NCBI RefSeq assembly: GCF_900277125.1 | Contig: NZ_OPYN01000207.1 | Span: 332,852 to 396,851, forward strand | DNA length: 64,000 nucleotides | From: Pseudomonas inefficax | GTDB taxonomy: Bacteria; Pseudomonadota; Gammaproteobacteria; Pseudomonadales; Pseudomonadaceae | Direction of reading: 5' to 3' | Shown here: piece by piece, positions 17,771 through 26,577 of the stretch | Numbering within the stretch: position 1 is the stretch's first letter | Layout: each line of letters starts with the position of its first letter | Made by a program: the position numbers and the translations under genes | Notes under the pieces: generated by a model | What the model was told of the DNA's origin: nothing | Databases searched by the model: none | What the model saw: only the letters and a program-made list of their open reading frames with translations

Positions 17771-19303
17771 ATGACTAGCAGACAACCCGATACCTGTGGG
17801 AGCTGGCTTGCCGGCGATCGAGTGCGCAGCACTCGCCCAGCAGATGTATCGCCTGCACTGGCCAATCGCCGGCAAGCCAGCTCCCACAGGGTTCGTGTGA
17901 ACCTTGGTTTGTGTGGCCTGGCCATGGCCATCGCCTTGGCCGGCTGTGCAGGCCTGCCCGACCAGCGCCTGGCCAACGAAGCCATGAAGCGCGGTGACAC
18001 GGCACTGGCCGAGCGCAACTACAAGGCGCTGGCCGACCTGGGCTACAGCGAAGCGCAAGTGGGCCTGGCCGACATCAAGGTCGCCACCCGCGATCCGGCG
18101 AAAATCAAGGAAGCCGAGGCCACCTACCGCGCCGCGGCCGCCATTTCGCCGCGTGCCCAGGCACGCCTTGGCCGCCTGCTGGTGGCCAAGCCTGACAGCA
18201 CCCAGGCCGAGCGCGAAGAAGCCGAAACCCTGCTCAAGCAAGCCGCCAAGCAGGGCGAAAGCAACACCCTGATCCCGCTGGCGATGCTCTACCTGAGCTA
18301 CCCGCAGAGCTTCCCCAAGGTCAACGCGCAGCAGCAGATCGACCAGTGGCGCGCCGCCGGCAACCCGGAAGCGGGCCTGGCCCAGGTGCTGCTGTATCGC
18401 ACCCAGGGCACCTACGACCAGCACCTGGGCGAAGTGGAGAAAATCTGCAAGGCCGCACTGAACACCACCGACATCTGCTACGTCGAACTGGCCACCGTGT
18501 ACCAGAAGCGTGGCCAGGCCGACCAACAGGCTGCCCTGCTCGGCCAGCTCAAGGCCGCCTACGCCCGTGGCGCAGTACCGGCCACCAGGGTCGACAGCGT
18601 TGCCCGGGTACTGGCTGACCGCAGCCTCGGCCAGACCGACGAGAAAACGGCCAAGGACCTGCTCGAACAGGTGGCCCCGGCCAACCCGGCGTCCTGGGTC
18701 AGCCTGGCGCAACTGGTGTACGACTTCCCCGAGCTGGGCGATACCGACCAGTTGATGGCCTACATCGACAAGGGCCGCGAAGCCGAGCAGCCACGCGCCG
18801 AACTGTTGCTGGGCCGCCTGTACTACGAAGGCAAGACCCTGCCTGCGGATGCGGCCAAAGCCGAACAACACCTGCAGGCCGCCGCCGACGCCGGCGAAGT
18901 CAGCGCCCATTACTACCTTGGCCAGCTGTACCGCCGCGGCTACCTGGGCAACGTCGAGCCGCAGAAGGCCGTCGACCACCTGCTGGCCGCCGCCCGTGGC
19001 GGGCAGAACAGCGCCGACTATGCCCTGGCCCAGCTGTTCAGCGAAGGCCACGGCATTCGCCCGCAACCGGGCAACGCCTGGGTATTCGCCCAGCTGGCCC
19101 AGGTCAACCCGACGCCGCAGTCCGCTGAACTGCTGCAGCAGCTCGACCAGCAACTCACGCCTGACCAGCGCAGCCAGGCGCAAACCCTGCTCGCGCAAGA
19201 GAAGCAGGCCCGCGGCAGCATGAGCCAGGGCGCCAACAGCACCCTGGCCATCGAAGCCCTGCAAGACGACGAAAAAGAAGTAACCGGTGAGGACTCGCTA
19301 TGA
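17771..19303 (+). CDS. algK: Alginate export lipoprotein AlgK with REP-derived N-terminus
   Basis: TPR/Sel1-repeat outer-membrane lipoprotein that guides the AlgE porin and links the periplasmic complex. The lipobox LAGC is at residues 56-59 of the 510-residue frame, far deeper than normal (about 27). Residues 8-40 are encoded by a REP doublet (17793-17890) that is open in this frame. ATG 17771 has AGAGGA 8 nt upstream. The alternative GTG at 17897, just after the REP, would give MNLGLCGLAMAIALAGC, a short signal without positive charge (468 residues). Which start is used is uncertain. The remainder is intact. Overlaps algE by 4 bp. Confidence 0.9.
   Translation: MTSRQPDTCGSWLAGDRVRSTRPADVSPALANRRQASSHRVRVNLGLCGLAMAIALAGCAGLPDQRLANEAMKRGDTALAERNYKALADLGYSEAQVGLADIKVATRDPAKIKEAEATYRAAAAISPRAQARLGRLLVAKPDSTQAEREEAETLLKQAAKQGESNTLIPLAMLYLSYPQSFPKVNAQQQIDQWRAAGNPEAGLAQVLLYRTQGTYDQHLGEVEKICKAALNTTDICYVELATVYQKRGQADQQAALLGQLKAAYARGAVPATRVDSVARVLADRSLGQTDEKTAKDLLEQVAPANPASWVSLAQLVYDFPELGDTDQLMAYIDKGREAEQPRAELLLGRLYYEGKTLPADAAKAEQHLQAAADAGEVSAHYYLGQLYRRGYLGNVEPQKAVDHLLAAARGGQNSADYALAQLFSEGHGIRPQPGNAWVFAQLAQVNPTPQSAELLQQLDQQLTPDQRSQAQTLLAQEKQARGSMSQGANSTLAIEALQDDEKEVTGEDSL
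17793..17890. repeat. REP doublet inside the 5' end of algK, outward
   Basis: 98-bp element bounded by CCTGTGGGAGCTGG and its reverse complement, with inner arms CTTGCCGGCGAT / ATCGCCGGCAAG. The stem sequence differs from the other REP classes of the window. It lies between the ribosome-binding site/ATG of algK and the signal-peptide hydrophobic core and contains no stop in that frame. Confidence 0.85.
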
Positions 19304-20778
19304 CGCTCAATCCCTTCGTGAAAGCCGGCATCGGCCTGAGCTTCGCCCTGCTTTGGTCTTGCCCGACCCTGGCGGAAATGACCGCTGAAAAGAACTTCGG
19401 CCTGGATGTGAAAATCACCGGCCAGTCGGAAGACGACCGTGACCTGGGCACCCGCTCCGGCGGCGACGTCAACGGCCTGGGTCTCGACCTGCGCCCCTGG
19501 GTATATGGCGAGCGTGGCAACTGGAGCGCCTATGCCATGGGCCAGGCCGTCACTGCGACCGACACCATCGAAACCGACACCCTGCGCCAGAACGACGACG
19601 GCACCAGCACCGATACCGCTGCCGACGGCCGTGAACAGGACAAGAGCTACCTGGCCATGCGTGAATTCTGGGTCGGCTACAGCGGCCTCACCGCCTACCC
19701 CGGCGAGCAGCTGCGTTTCGGCCGCCAGCGCCTGCGCAGCGACGATGGCATGTGGCGTGACACCAACATCGAAGCACTGAACTGGACCTTCGATACCACC
19801 CTGCTCAAGGCCGACCTGGGCGTGGCCCAGCGCTTCAGCGAATACCGCACCGACCTCACCGAGCTGGCCCCGGAAGACAAGGACCGCACGCACCTCTACG
19901 GCAACGTCGCCACGCAATGGACGCCTGGCCACTGGGTCGGCGTACGCGCCCACCACACCCACGACGGCGGCAGCCTGAAGAACCCGGGCGAAACCGTCGA
20001 TGCGCTGGACAAGACCCGCACCGGCGACCTCACCTGGCTGGGCCTGGAAGCGAACAGCGACGCCTACAACTGGCGCAACGACCACACCGTCAACTACTGG
20101 GGCAGCGTCACCTGGCTGACCGGTGATCGCGACACCCTCAGCAGCCAGGTCGTCGGTGACGAAACCGTGGCCACCGGCAAGCAGAGCGGTGACGTCAACG
20201 CCTGGGCCACCGACCTCGGCATCCGCCTGCGCCTCGACCCGCAATGGCAGGTCGGTGCGGCCTACGCCCGTGGCAGCGGCGGCGGTGGCGACGACGGTTC
20301 GAGCAACTACGAGCAGACCGGCCTCGAGAGCAACCGCTCCAACTACACCGGTACCCGTTCGCGCGTGCACCGCTTTGGTGAAGCCTTCCGAGGCGAGCTG
20401 GGCAACCTGCAGGCGGCCACCCTGTTCGCCTCGTGGCAGCTGCGCGACGACTACGACGCCAGCTTCATCTACCACAAATTCTGGCGTGTCGATGGCAACC
20501 AGAACATTGGTTCCAGCGGCATCAACGCGGTGGTCAACGACAACGGTGTGAACCGCCCGCTGGTCGATGGCGAGAAGGACCTTGGCCAGGAAATGGACGT
20601 GGTCGTGACCAAGTACTTCAAGCAAGGCCTGCTGCCGGCTTCGATGAGCCAGGCCATCGACGAGCCATCTGCCCTGGTGCGCCTGCGCGCCGGCGTGTTC
20701 AAGCCGGGCGATGCCTACGGCAAGGAAGCGGACTCGTACATGCACCGCGCCTTCGTCGACGTGATCTGGCGCTTCTGA
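19300..20778 (+). CDS. algE: Alginate outer-membrane export porin AlgE
   Basis: 492 residues. Signal peptide of about 30 residues ending in PTLA, then a beta-barrel rich in alternating aromatic/charged strands, ending VIWRF as outer-membrane proteins do. It forms the anion-selective channel through which alginate leaves the cell. ATGA overlap with algK indicates translational coupling. Conserved place between algK and algG. Confidence 0.95.
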   Translation: MTLNPFVKAGIGLSFALLWSCPTLAEMTAEKNFGLDVKITGQSEDDRDLGTRSGGDVNGLGLDLRPWVYGERGNWSAYAMGQAVTATDTIETDTLRQNDDGTSTDTAADGREQDKSYLAMREFWVGYSGLTAYPGEQLRFGRQRLRSDDGMWRDTNIEALNWTFDTTLLKADLGVAQRFSEYRTDLTELAPEDKDRTHLYGNVATQWTPGHWVGVRAHHTHDGGSLKNPGETVDALDKTRTGDLTWLGLEANSDAYNWRNDHTVNYWGSVTWLTGDRDTLSSQVVGDETVATGKQSGDVNAWATDLGIRLRLDPQWQVGAAYARGSGGGGDDGSSNYEQTGLESNRSNYTGTRSRVHRFGEAFRGELGNLQAATLFASWQLRDDYDASFIYHKFWRVDGNQNIGSSGINAVVNDNGVNRPLVDGEKDLGQEMDVVVTKYFKQGLLPASMSQAIDEPSALVRLRAGVFKPGDAYGKEADSYMHRAFVDVIWRF

Positions 20779-20800
20779 GGCCGGTAGAGGACTTACCGTT

Positions 20801-22360
20801 ATGAACCTTCACCCGCACTTACGTCACAGCCTGTTGGCCAGCGCCTTGCTGCTGGCCAGCGGCCTGGTGGCTGCCGCAGAGCCCAAGGTGATCGCCAAGG
20901 AGCTGCAGCAGGCCAAGACCTACACGGTCTCCAGCGCACCGGTCGAGCCGCTGCACATGGACCCGCCGAAGCTGCCCGACCTGACCGGCTACACCGCCGA
21001 GGCGGTGCAGAAGAAAATCGACCGCCGCCACAAGGGCAAGGTCAGCCTGCGCCGCATGTTCCAGGAGGACACCCTCAAGGAATTCGTCGGCGGCGACAAC
21101 AAGGCGGCCGAGTGGGTCCAGCGCCAGCATGGCATTCCGCAGGCGATCTTCGTCGATGACGGCCATGTCGACCTGGTCGAGCTGAGCAAGAAGGTACCCA
21201 AGCAGTACCTCAGCGAAGTCGAGCCGGGCGTCTACCTGGCGCGCCTGCCGATCGTGGTCGGGCAGAAGGGCATCCTCGAGATCAACGGCAAGGTCAAGCA
21301 GCTGCGCCTGTCCCAGGAAGGCGGTTCGTTCCTGGTCAACGACGGCAAGCTGTTCGTCACCGACACCCAGGTGACCGGCTGGAGAGAAAAGGACAACGGC
21401 CCGGCGACCTTCCGCTCGCCCAAGGAATTCCGCCCGTTCCTGTTGTCGTGGGGCGGCACCGAGACCTACATCGTCAACACCAAAATGGCCAGCTTCGGCT
21501 ACGCCAAGTCCAAGTCGTACGGCGTGAGCATCTCGCAGTACACGCCGAACATGGCCAAGCGCATGGGCCGCCCGGAGCCCACCGGCTGGATCATCGGTTC
21601 TGAATTCAGCGACATGTGGTACGGCTTCTACTGCTACGAAACCCAGGACTTCGTGGTCAAGGACAGCACCTACCGCGACAACATCGTCTACGGCATCGAC
21701 CCGCACGACCGCTCGCACCGGCTGATCATCGCCGGCAACACGGTGTACGGCACCAAGAAGAAGCACGGCATCATCGTCTCGCGTGAAGTCAACGACAGCT
21801 GGATCATCAACAACAAGAGCTTCGACAACAAGCTCTCGGGCGTGGTGATCGACCGTAACAGCGTCAACAACCTGATTGCCTACAACGAGATCTACCGCAA
21901 CCACACCGACGGCATCACCCTGTACGAAAGTGGCGACAACCTGATCTGGGGCAACAAGGTGATCAACAACCGCCGCCACGGCATCCGCGTGCGTAACAGC
22001 GTGAACATCCGCCTGTACGAAAACGTCGCCATGGCCAACGGCCTGGTCGGTGTGTACGGGCACATCAAGGACCTGTCCGACACCGACCGCGACATTGCCC
22101 TCGACCCGTTCGACACCAAGGTGTCGCTGATCCTGGTCGGCGGCGAACTGGCGGCCAACGGCTCCGGCCCATTGTCCATCGACTCGCCGCTGTCGGTCGA
22201 GCTGTACAAGGTAAGCATGCTCGCCCCGCGCAAGGCCAGCGGCATCAGCCTCAACGGCATCCTCGGCGAACGCCAGGACGAAATCCTCGACCTGCTGGTA
22301 CGCCAGCAAAAGGCTGTGCTGATCGACCCGGTCGAACGCCAGACCGAAATGATCGATTAA
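20801..22360 (+). CDS. algG: Poly(mannuronate) C5-epimerase
   Basis: 519 residues. Periplasmic enzyme that converts mannuronate to guluronate in the polymer. N-terminal signal peptide (to about residue 26), CASH/right-handed beta-helix domain in the C-terminal half with repeated N-x-(I/V) turns, catalytic motif D300-P-H302-D303. Also a structural part of the export scaffold. Start ATG 20801, 22 bp after algE. Confidence 0.96.
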   Translation: MNLHPHLRHSLLASALLLASGLVAAAEPKVIAKELQQAKTYTVSSAPVEPLHMDPPKLPDLTGYTAEAVQKKIDRRHKGKVSLRRMFQEDTLKEFVGGDNKAAEWVQRQHGIPQAIFVDDGHVDLVELSKKVPKQYLSEVEPGVYLARLPIVVGQKGILEINGKVKQLRLSQEGGSFLVNDGKLFVTDTQVTGWREKDNGPATFRSPKEFRPFLLSWGGTETYIVNTKMASFGYAKSKSYGVSISQYTPNMAKRMGRPEPTGWIIGSEFSDMWYGFYCYETQDFVVKDSTYRDNIVYGIDPHDRSHRLIIAGNTVYGTKKKHGIIVSREVNDSWIINNKSFDNKLSGVVIDRNSVNNLIAYNEIYRNHTDGITLYESGDNLIWGNKVINNRRHGIRVRNSVNIRLYENVAMANGLVGVYGHIKDLSDTDRDIALDPFDTKVSLILVGGELAANGSGPLSIDSPLSVELYKVSMLAPRKASGISLNGILGERQDEILDLLVRQQKAVLIDPVERQTEMID

Positions 22361-22373
22361 GGAAGCCCAGACC

Positions 22374-23816
22374 ATGACTCCACATCTGATGAAACTGCTG
22401 GGCCTGTCCGCTGCCCTCCTGGCGATCAGCCAGGGCGTGCGCGCCGAAGACGTCAAGGCCCCTACCTTCAGCGCCGAGCCTTGCTGCCAGCTATGCCCTG
22501 AAGCGCATGACGCCAGCCGCTACACCACCCGTTACCAGCAGAACTTCACCACGCTGGTGCAAGCTCAGGGCGACTGGCTGTTCCGTACCCGCGAAGACCT
22601 GCGCACCGAGTTCAATACCACCCCGGCCGGCTACAAGCGCCTGCAGCAAGTGCACGACGCGTTCAAGAAACGCGGCGTGGAACTGGTGGTGGTGTACCAG
22701 CCGACCCGTGGCCTGGTGAACCGCAACATGCTCAACCCGGCGGAAAAAGCCGCCTTCGACTACCAGAAGGCCCTGGGCAACTACCAGGCCATGCTCAAGC
22801 GCTTTGCCAGCATGGGCTACAACGTGCCCGACCTGTCGCCACTGACCAACGAACAGCTGGCCGCCGCCGATCAGGGCAAGGACTTCTACTTCCGTGGCGA
22901 CCAGCACTGGACGCCTTACGGCGCCGAGCGCGCGGCAAAGATCGTGGCCGATACCGTGCACAAGATGCCGGCCTTCGAAGGCATCCCGCGCAAGGAATTC
23001 GAAACGAAGAAGTCCGGGCGCATGGGCAAGACCGGCACCTTGCATAACGTCGCCGGCCAAATCTGTGGCACCAGCTACGCAGTTCAGTACATGGACCAGT
23101 TCGCCACTGAGCCGAAAGGCTCCGACGGTGGCGGTGACGACCTGTTCGGTGACACCGGCAACGCGCAGATCACTTTGGTGGGTACCAGCCACAGCGGCAA
23201 GAACTATAACTTTGCGGGCTTCCTGCAACAGTACATTGGTGCCGATGTCCTGAACGTGGCCTTCCCTGGCGGTGGCCTGGAAGGCTCGATGATCCAGTAT
23301 CTGGGCAGCGAGGAATTCCAGAAGAACCCGCCGAAGATCCTGATCTGGGAATTTTCCCCACTGTATCGCCTGGACCAGGAAACTATCTGGCGGCAAATCC
23401 TTGGCCTGCTCGACGACGGCTGCGATGACCGCCCGGCCCTGATGAGCGCCAGCGCCACCCTCAAGCCCGGCAAGAACGAGCTGATGGTCAACGGCAAGGG
23501 CGGTGTGATCAAAGACCTGATCAACCGCAACATGCAGATGGACGTCAAGTTCGAAGACCCGTCGGTGAAGGTGCTGCAGGCCACCCTCTGGTACCTCAAC
23601 GGCCGCCATGAGGACATCAAGCTGGAAAAACCGGAAACCTCCGACACCGACGGCCGCTTCGTCTTCCAGATGCGCGAAGACGAGGACTGGGCCAGCCAGA
23701 GCCTGCTGGCGTTCGAGGTGCAGGGGCCGGAAAGCGGTACCCAGAAAGTCGAAGCCAAGCTCTGCAAACGCAACAACTTCGCCGTGCCCGCGCAGACTGC
23801 GCAGGCCGGCCAGTGA
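22374..23816 (+). CDS. algX: Alginate O-acetyltransferase / scaffold protein AlgX
   Basis: 480 residues. Periplasmic two-domain protein: SGNH-like acetyltransferase domain with D176-x-H178 (DQHWT) and the nucleophile S272 in GTSHSG, then a C-terminal carbohydrate-binding module. It transfers acetyl groups to mannuronate and holds the export complex together. Signal peptide ends at about residue 24 (VRA). Similar to AlgJ in the catalytic region. Confidence 0.95.
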   Translation: MTPHLMKLLGLSAALLAISQGVRAEDVKAPTFSAEPCCQLCPEAHDASRYTTRYQQNFTTLVQAQGDWLFRTREDLRTEFNTTPAGYKRLQQVHDAFKKRGVELVVVYQPTRGLVNRNMLNPAEKAAFDYQKALGNYQAMLKRFASMGYNVPDLSPLTNEQLAAADQGKDFYFRGDQHWTPYGAERAAKIVADTVHKMPAFEGIPRKEFETKKSGRMGKTGTLHNVAGQICGTSYAVQYMDQFATEPKGSDGGGDDLFGDTGNAQITLVGTSHSGKNYNFAGFLQQYIGADVLNVAFPGGGLEGSMIQYLGSEEFQKNPPKILIWEFSPLYRLDQETIWRQILGLLDDGCDDRPALMSASATLKPGKNELMVNGKGGVIKDLINRNMQMDVKFEDPSVKVLQATLWYLNGRHEDIKLEKPETSDTDGRFVFQMREDEDWASQSLLAFEVQGPESGTQKVEAKLCKRNNFAVPAQTAQAGQ

Positions 23817-23823
23817 GGCGACC

Positions 23824-24927
23824 ATGATCCCGTTCAAGCGAATTTCCCGCCCCGCCCTGCTTGCCCTGGCGTTGTGCGGCGGTGCCGCGCACGCCGCGCT
23901 GGTACCGCCCCAGGGTTACTACGAGGGGATCGAAAAGCTCAAGACCGGCGACGGCAACTTCCGCTGCGAGGCTGCCCCCAAGCCATACACCGGTGCCCTG
24001 CAGTTCCGCAGCAAGTACGAAGGCTCGGACAAGGCGCGGGCAACGCTCAATGCCGACTCGGAAAAGGCCTTTCGCAAGTCCACCGAAGACATCACCACCC
24101 TTGAGAAAGGCGTGAGCAAGATGATCGGCCAGTACATGCGTGACGGCCGCCCGGCGCAGCTCGACTGCACCCTGGCCTGGCTGGGCAGCTGGGCCCGCGC
24201 CGATGCGCTGATGTCCACCGACTACAACCACACCGGCAAGTCGATGCGCAAATGGGCGCTGGGCAGCATGAGTGGTTCGTGGCTGCGCCTGAAGTTCTCC
24301 AATTCGCAGCCGCTGGCCGCGCACCAGGCCGAGGCCGAGCTGATCGAAAAATGGTTCGCCCGCCTGGCCGAGCAAACCGTGCGCGACTGGAGCGACCTGC
24401 CACTGGAGAAGATCAACAACCACAGCTACTGGGCGGCCTGGGCGGTAATGGCCAGCGCCGTGGCCACCGACCGTCGCGACCTGTTCGACTGGGCCGTGAA
24501 GGAATACCGGGTTGGCGCCAACCAGGTCGACGAGCAGGGCTTCCTGCCCAACGAGCTGAAGCGCAAGCAACGTGCCCTGGCCTACCACAACTACGCCCTG
24601 CCGCCGTTGGCGATGATCGCCAGCTTCGCCCAGGTCAATGGTGTGGATGTGCGCGGCGAGAACAACAACGCCCTGCAGCGCCTGGCGCAGCGGGTGCTGA
24701 ACGGGTCGAAGGACCCCAGCGAGTTCAAGGCCCGCAATGGCGAGAAACAGGACATGAAAGACCTGAAGATCGACAGCAAGTACTCGTGGATGGAGCCCTA
24801 CTGCAGCCTGTATGCGTGCAGTGGCGACACCCTGCAACGCAAGCGCGGCATGCAGCCGTTCAACAGCTTCCGGCTGGGCGGCGACCTGACCCGGGTCTAC
24901 GACCCGAGCGCGGAATCGAAAAAGTAA
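23824..24927 (+). CDS. algL: Poly(mannuronate) lyase AlgL
   Basis: 367 residues from the ATG at 23824 (GAGG ahead); this equals the P. aeruginosa length. Periplasmic lyase that clears alginate trapped in the periplasm. Signal peptide ends AAHA at about 24; catalytic motif NNHSYW at 198-203. It begins 7 bp after algX. A REP doublet follows, separating the polymerisation/export genes from the acetylation genes. Confidence 0.95.
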   Translation: MIPFKRISRPALLALALCGGAAHAALVPPQGYYEGIEKLKTGDGNFRCEAAPKPYTGALQFRSKYEGSDKARATLNADSEKAFRKSTEDITTLEKGVSKMIGQYMRDGRPAQLDCTLAWLGSWARADALMSTDYNHTGKSMRKWALGSMSGSWLRLKFSNSQPLAAHQAEAELIEKWFARLAEQTVRDWSDLPLEKINNHSYWAAWAVMASAVATDRRDLFDWAVKEYRVGANQVDEQGFLPNELKRKQRALAYHNYALPPLAMIASFAQVNGVDVRGENNNALQRLAQRVLNGSKDPSEFKARNGEKQDMKDLKIDSKYSWMEPYCSLYACSGDTLQRKRGMQPFNSFRLGGDLTRVYDPSAESKK

Positions 24928-24936
24928 CGCAAAACC

Positions 24937-25027
24937 CCTGTGGGAGCGGGTTTACCCGCGAAAAGGCCAGACCTGCCATGTGCGGTGCCTGTGCCGGCCT
25001 CTTCGCGGGTAAACCCGCTCCCACAGG
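24937..25027. repeat. REP doublet within the alginate operon, outward
   Basis: Inverted REP units with stem GCGGGTTTACCCGC and tails pointing outward (CCTGTGGGAG left, CTCCCACAGG right) in the 182-bp algL-algI gap. It may protect the upstream mRNA from 3' exonucleases or reduce read-through into algIJFA. Confidence 0.85.
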
Positions 25028-25109
25028 AATCTAGGTAGCCCGCCACGAACATGTGGGGGGTTTGGGGGGCGCTTTGCCCCGGATGCTGTGAACAAAAAGG
25101 AGAACCGGG

Positions 25110-26567
25110 ATGGTCTTCTCGTCCAACGTGTTCCTGTTCCTGTTCTTGCCGATCTTCCTCGGCCTGTACTACTTGAGCGGGCAACGTTATCGCAACCTGC
25201 TGCTGCTGGTCGCCAGCTACATCTTCTACGCCTGGTGGCGGGTGGACTTCCTGGCCCTGTTCGCCGGGGTCACCCTGTGGAACTACTGGATCGGCCTGAA
25301 AGTCGGCGCCGCCGGTGTACGCACCAAGCCCGCGCAGCGCTGGCTGCTGCTCGGCGTCGGTGTCGACCTGGCGATCCTCGGCTACTTCAAGTACGCCAAC
25401 TTCGGCGTCGACAGCCTGAACGCGATCATTTCCTCGTTCGGCCTGGAGCCGTTCATCCTCACCCACGTGCTGCTGCCGATCGGTATCTCGTTCTATATCT
25501 TCGAGTCGATCAGCTACATCATCGACGTGTACCGCGGCGACACCCCGGCCACCCGCAACCTGATCGACTTCGCGGCGTTCGTGGCGATCTTCCCGCACCT
25601 GATCGCCGGCCCCGTGCTGCGCTTCAAGGACCTGGTCGACCAGTTCAACAACCGCACCCACACCCTGGACAAGTTCTCCGAAGGCTGCACCCGCTTCATG
25701 CAGGGCTTCATCAAGAAAGTGTTCATCGCCGATACCCTGGCGGTTGTGGCCGACCACTGCTTCGCCCTGCAGAACCCGACCACCGGTGATGCCTGGCTCG
25801 GCGCCCTGGCCTACACCGCGCAGCTGTACTTCGACTTCAGCGGCTACAGCGACATGGCCATCGGCCTGGGCCTGATGATGGGCTTCCGCTTCATGGAGAA
25901 CTTCAAGCAGCCGTACATCAGCCAGTCGATCACCGAGTTCTGGCGGCGCTGGCACATCAGCCTGTCGACTTGGCTGCGCGACTACCTGTACATCACCCTG
26001 GGCGGTAACCGCAAAGGCACCTTCAACACCTATCGCAACCTGTTCCTGACCATGCTGCTGGGTGGCCTGTGGCACGGCGCCAACTTCACCTACATCATCT
26101 GGGGCGCCTGGCACGGCATGTGGCTGGCCATCGAGCGCGCGCTGGGCCTGGACACCAACCCGCAGCGCTTCAACCCGGTGAAGTGGGCCTTCACCTTCCT
26201 GCTGGTGGTGGTCGGCTGGGTGATCTTCCGCGCCGAGAACCTGGAAGTGGCCGGTCGCATGTACGGCGCCATGTTCAGCTTCGGCGACTGGCAGCTGTCG
26301 GAGCTCAACCGTGCCCAGCTCACCGGCCTGCAGGTAGCCACCCTGGTGGTCGCCTACATCACCCTGGCGTTCTTCGGCCTGCGCGATTTCTACCGCAACG
26401 CCCGGCCAACGCCCAAGGCCACCCCGGTGGAGATCAACAGCGACGGTTCGATCGGCCTGGACTGGACCCGGGTGATGACCCGCGCCCTGGTGCTGCTGCT
26501 GTTCGTGGCCTCGATCCTCAAGCTTTCGGCGCAGAGCTACTCGCCGTTCCTTTACTTCCAGTTCTGA
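25110..26567 (+). CDS. algI: Alginate O-acetylation membrane protein AlgI (MBOAT)
   Basis: 485 residues, polytopic membrane-bound O-acyltransferase. The invariant MBOAT histidine is H322 (GGLWHGANF), as in P. aeruginosa; ENFKQPYISQSITEFWRRWH forms the other conserved segment. It moves acetyl groups from a cytoplasmic donor across the inner membrane to AlgJ/AlgX. AAGGAG lies about 10 nt before the ATG, so it has its own good ribosome-binding site after the REP gap. Confidence 0.95.
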   Translation: MVFSSNVFLFLFLPIFLGLYYLSGQRYRNLLLLVASYIFYAWWRVDFLALFAGVTLWNYWIGLKVGAAGVRTKPAQRWLLLGVGVDLAILGYFKYANFGVDSLNAIISSFGLEPFILTHVLLPIGISFYIFESISYIIDVYRGDTPATRNLIDFAAFVAIFPHLIAGPVLRFKDLVDQFNNRTHTLDKFSEGCTRFMQGFIKKVFIADTLAVVADHCFALQNPTTGDAWLGALAYTAQLYFDFSGYSDMAIGLGLMMGFRFMENFKQPYISQSITEFWRRWHISLSTWLRDYLYITLGGNRKGTFNTYRNLFLTMLLGGLWHGANFTYIIWGAWHGMWLAIERALGLDTNPQRFNPVKWAFTFLLVVVGWVIFRAENLEVAGRMYGAMFSFGDWQLSELNRAQLTGLQVATLVVAYITLAFFGLRDFYRNARPTPKATPVEINSDGSIGLDWTRVMTRALVLLLFVASILKLSAQSYSPFLYFQF

Positions 26568-26577
26568 GGTTGATGAC

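Noticed and set aside
16574..19264. 896-codon minus-strand open frame opposite alg44 and algK
   Set aside because: Contains the REP of the algK region in reverse and no recognisable domain; the plus-strand genes are complete.
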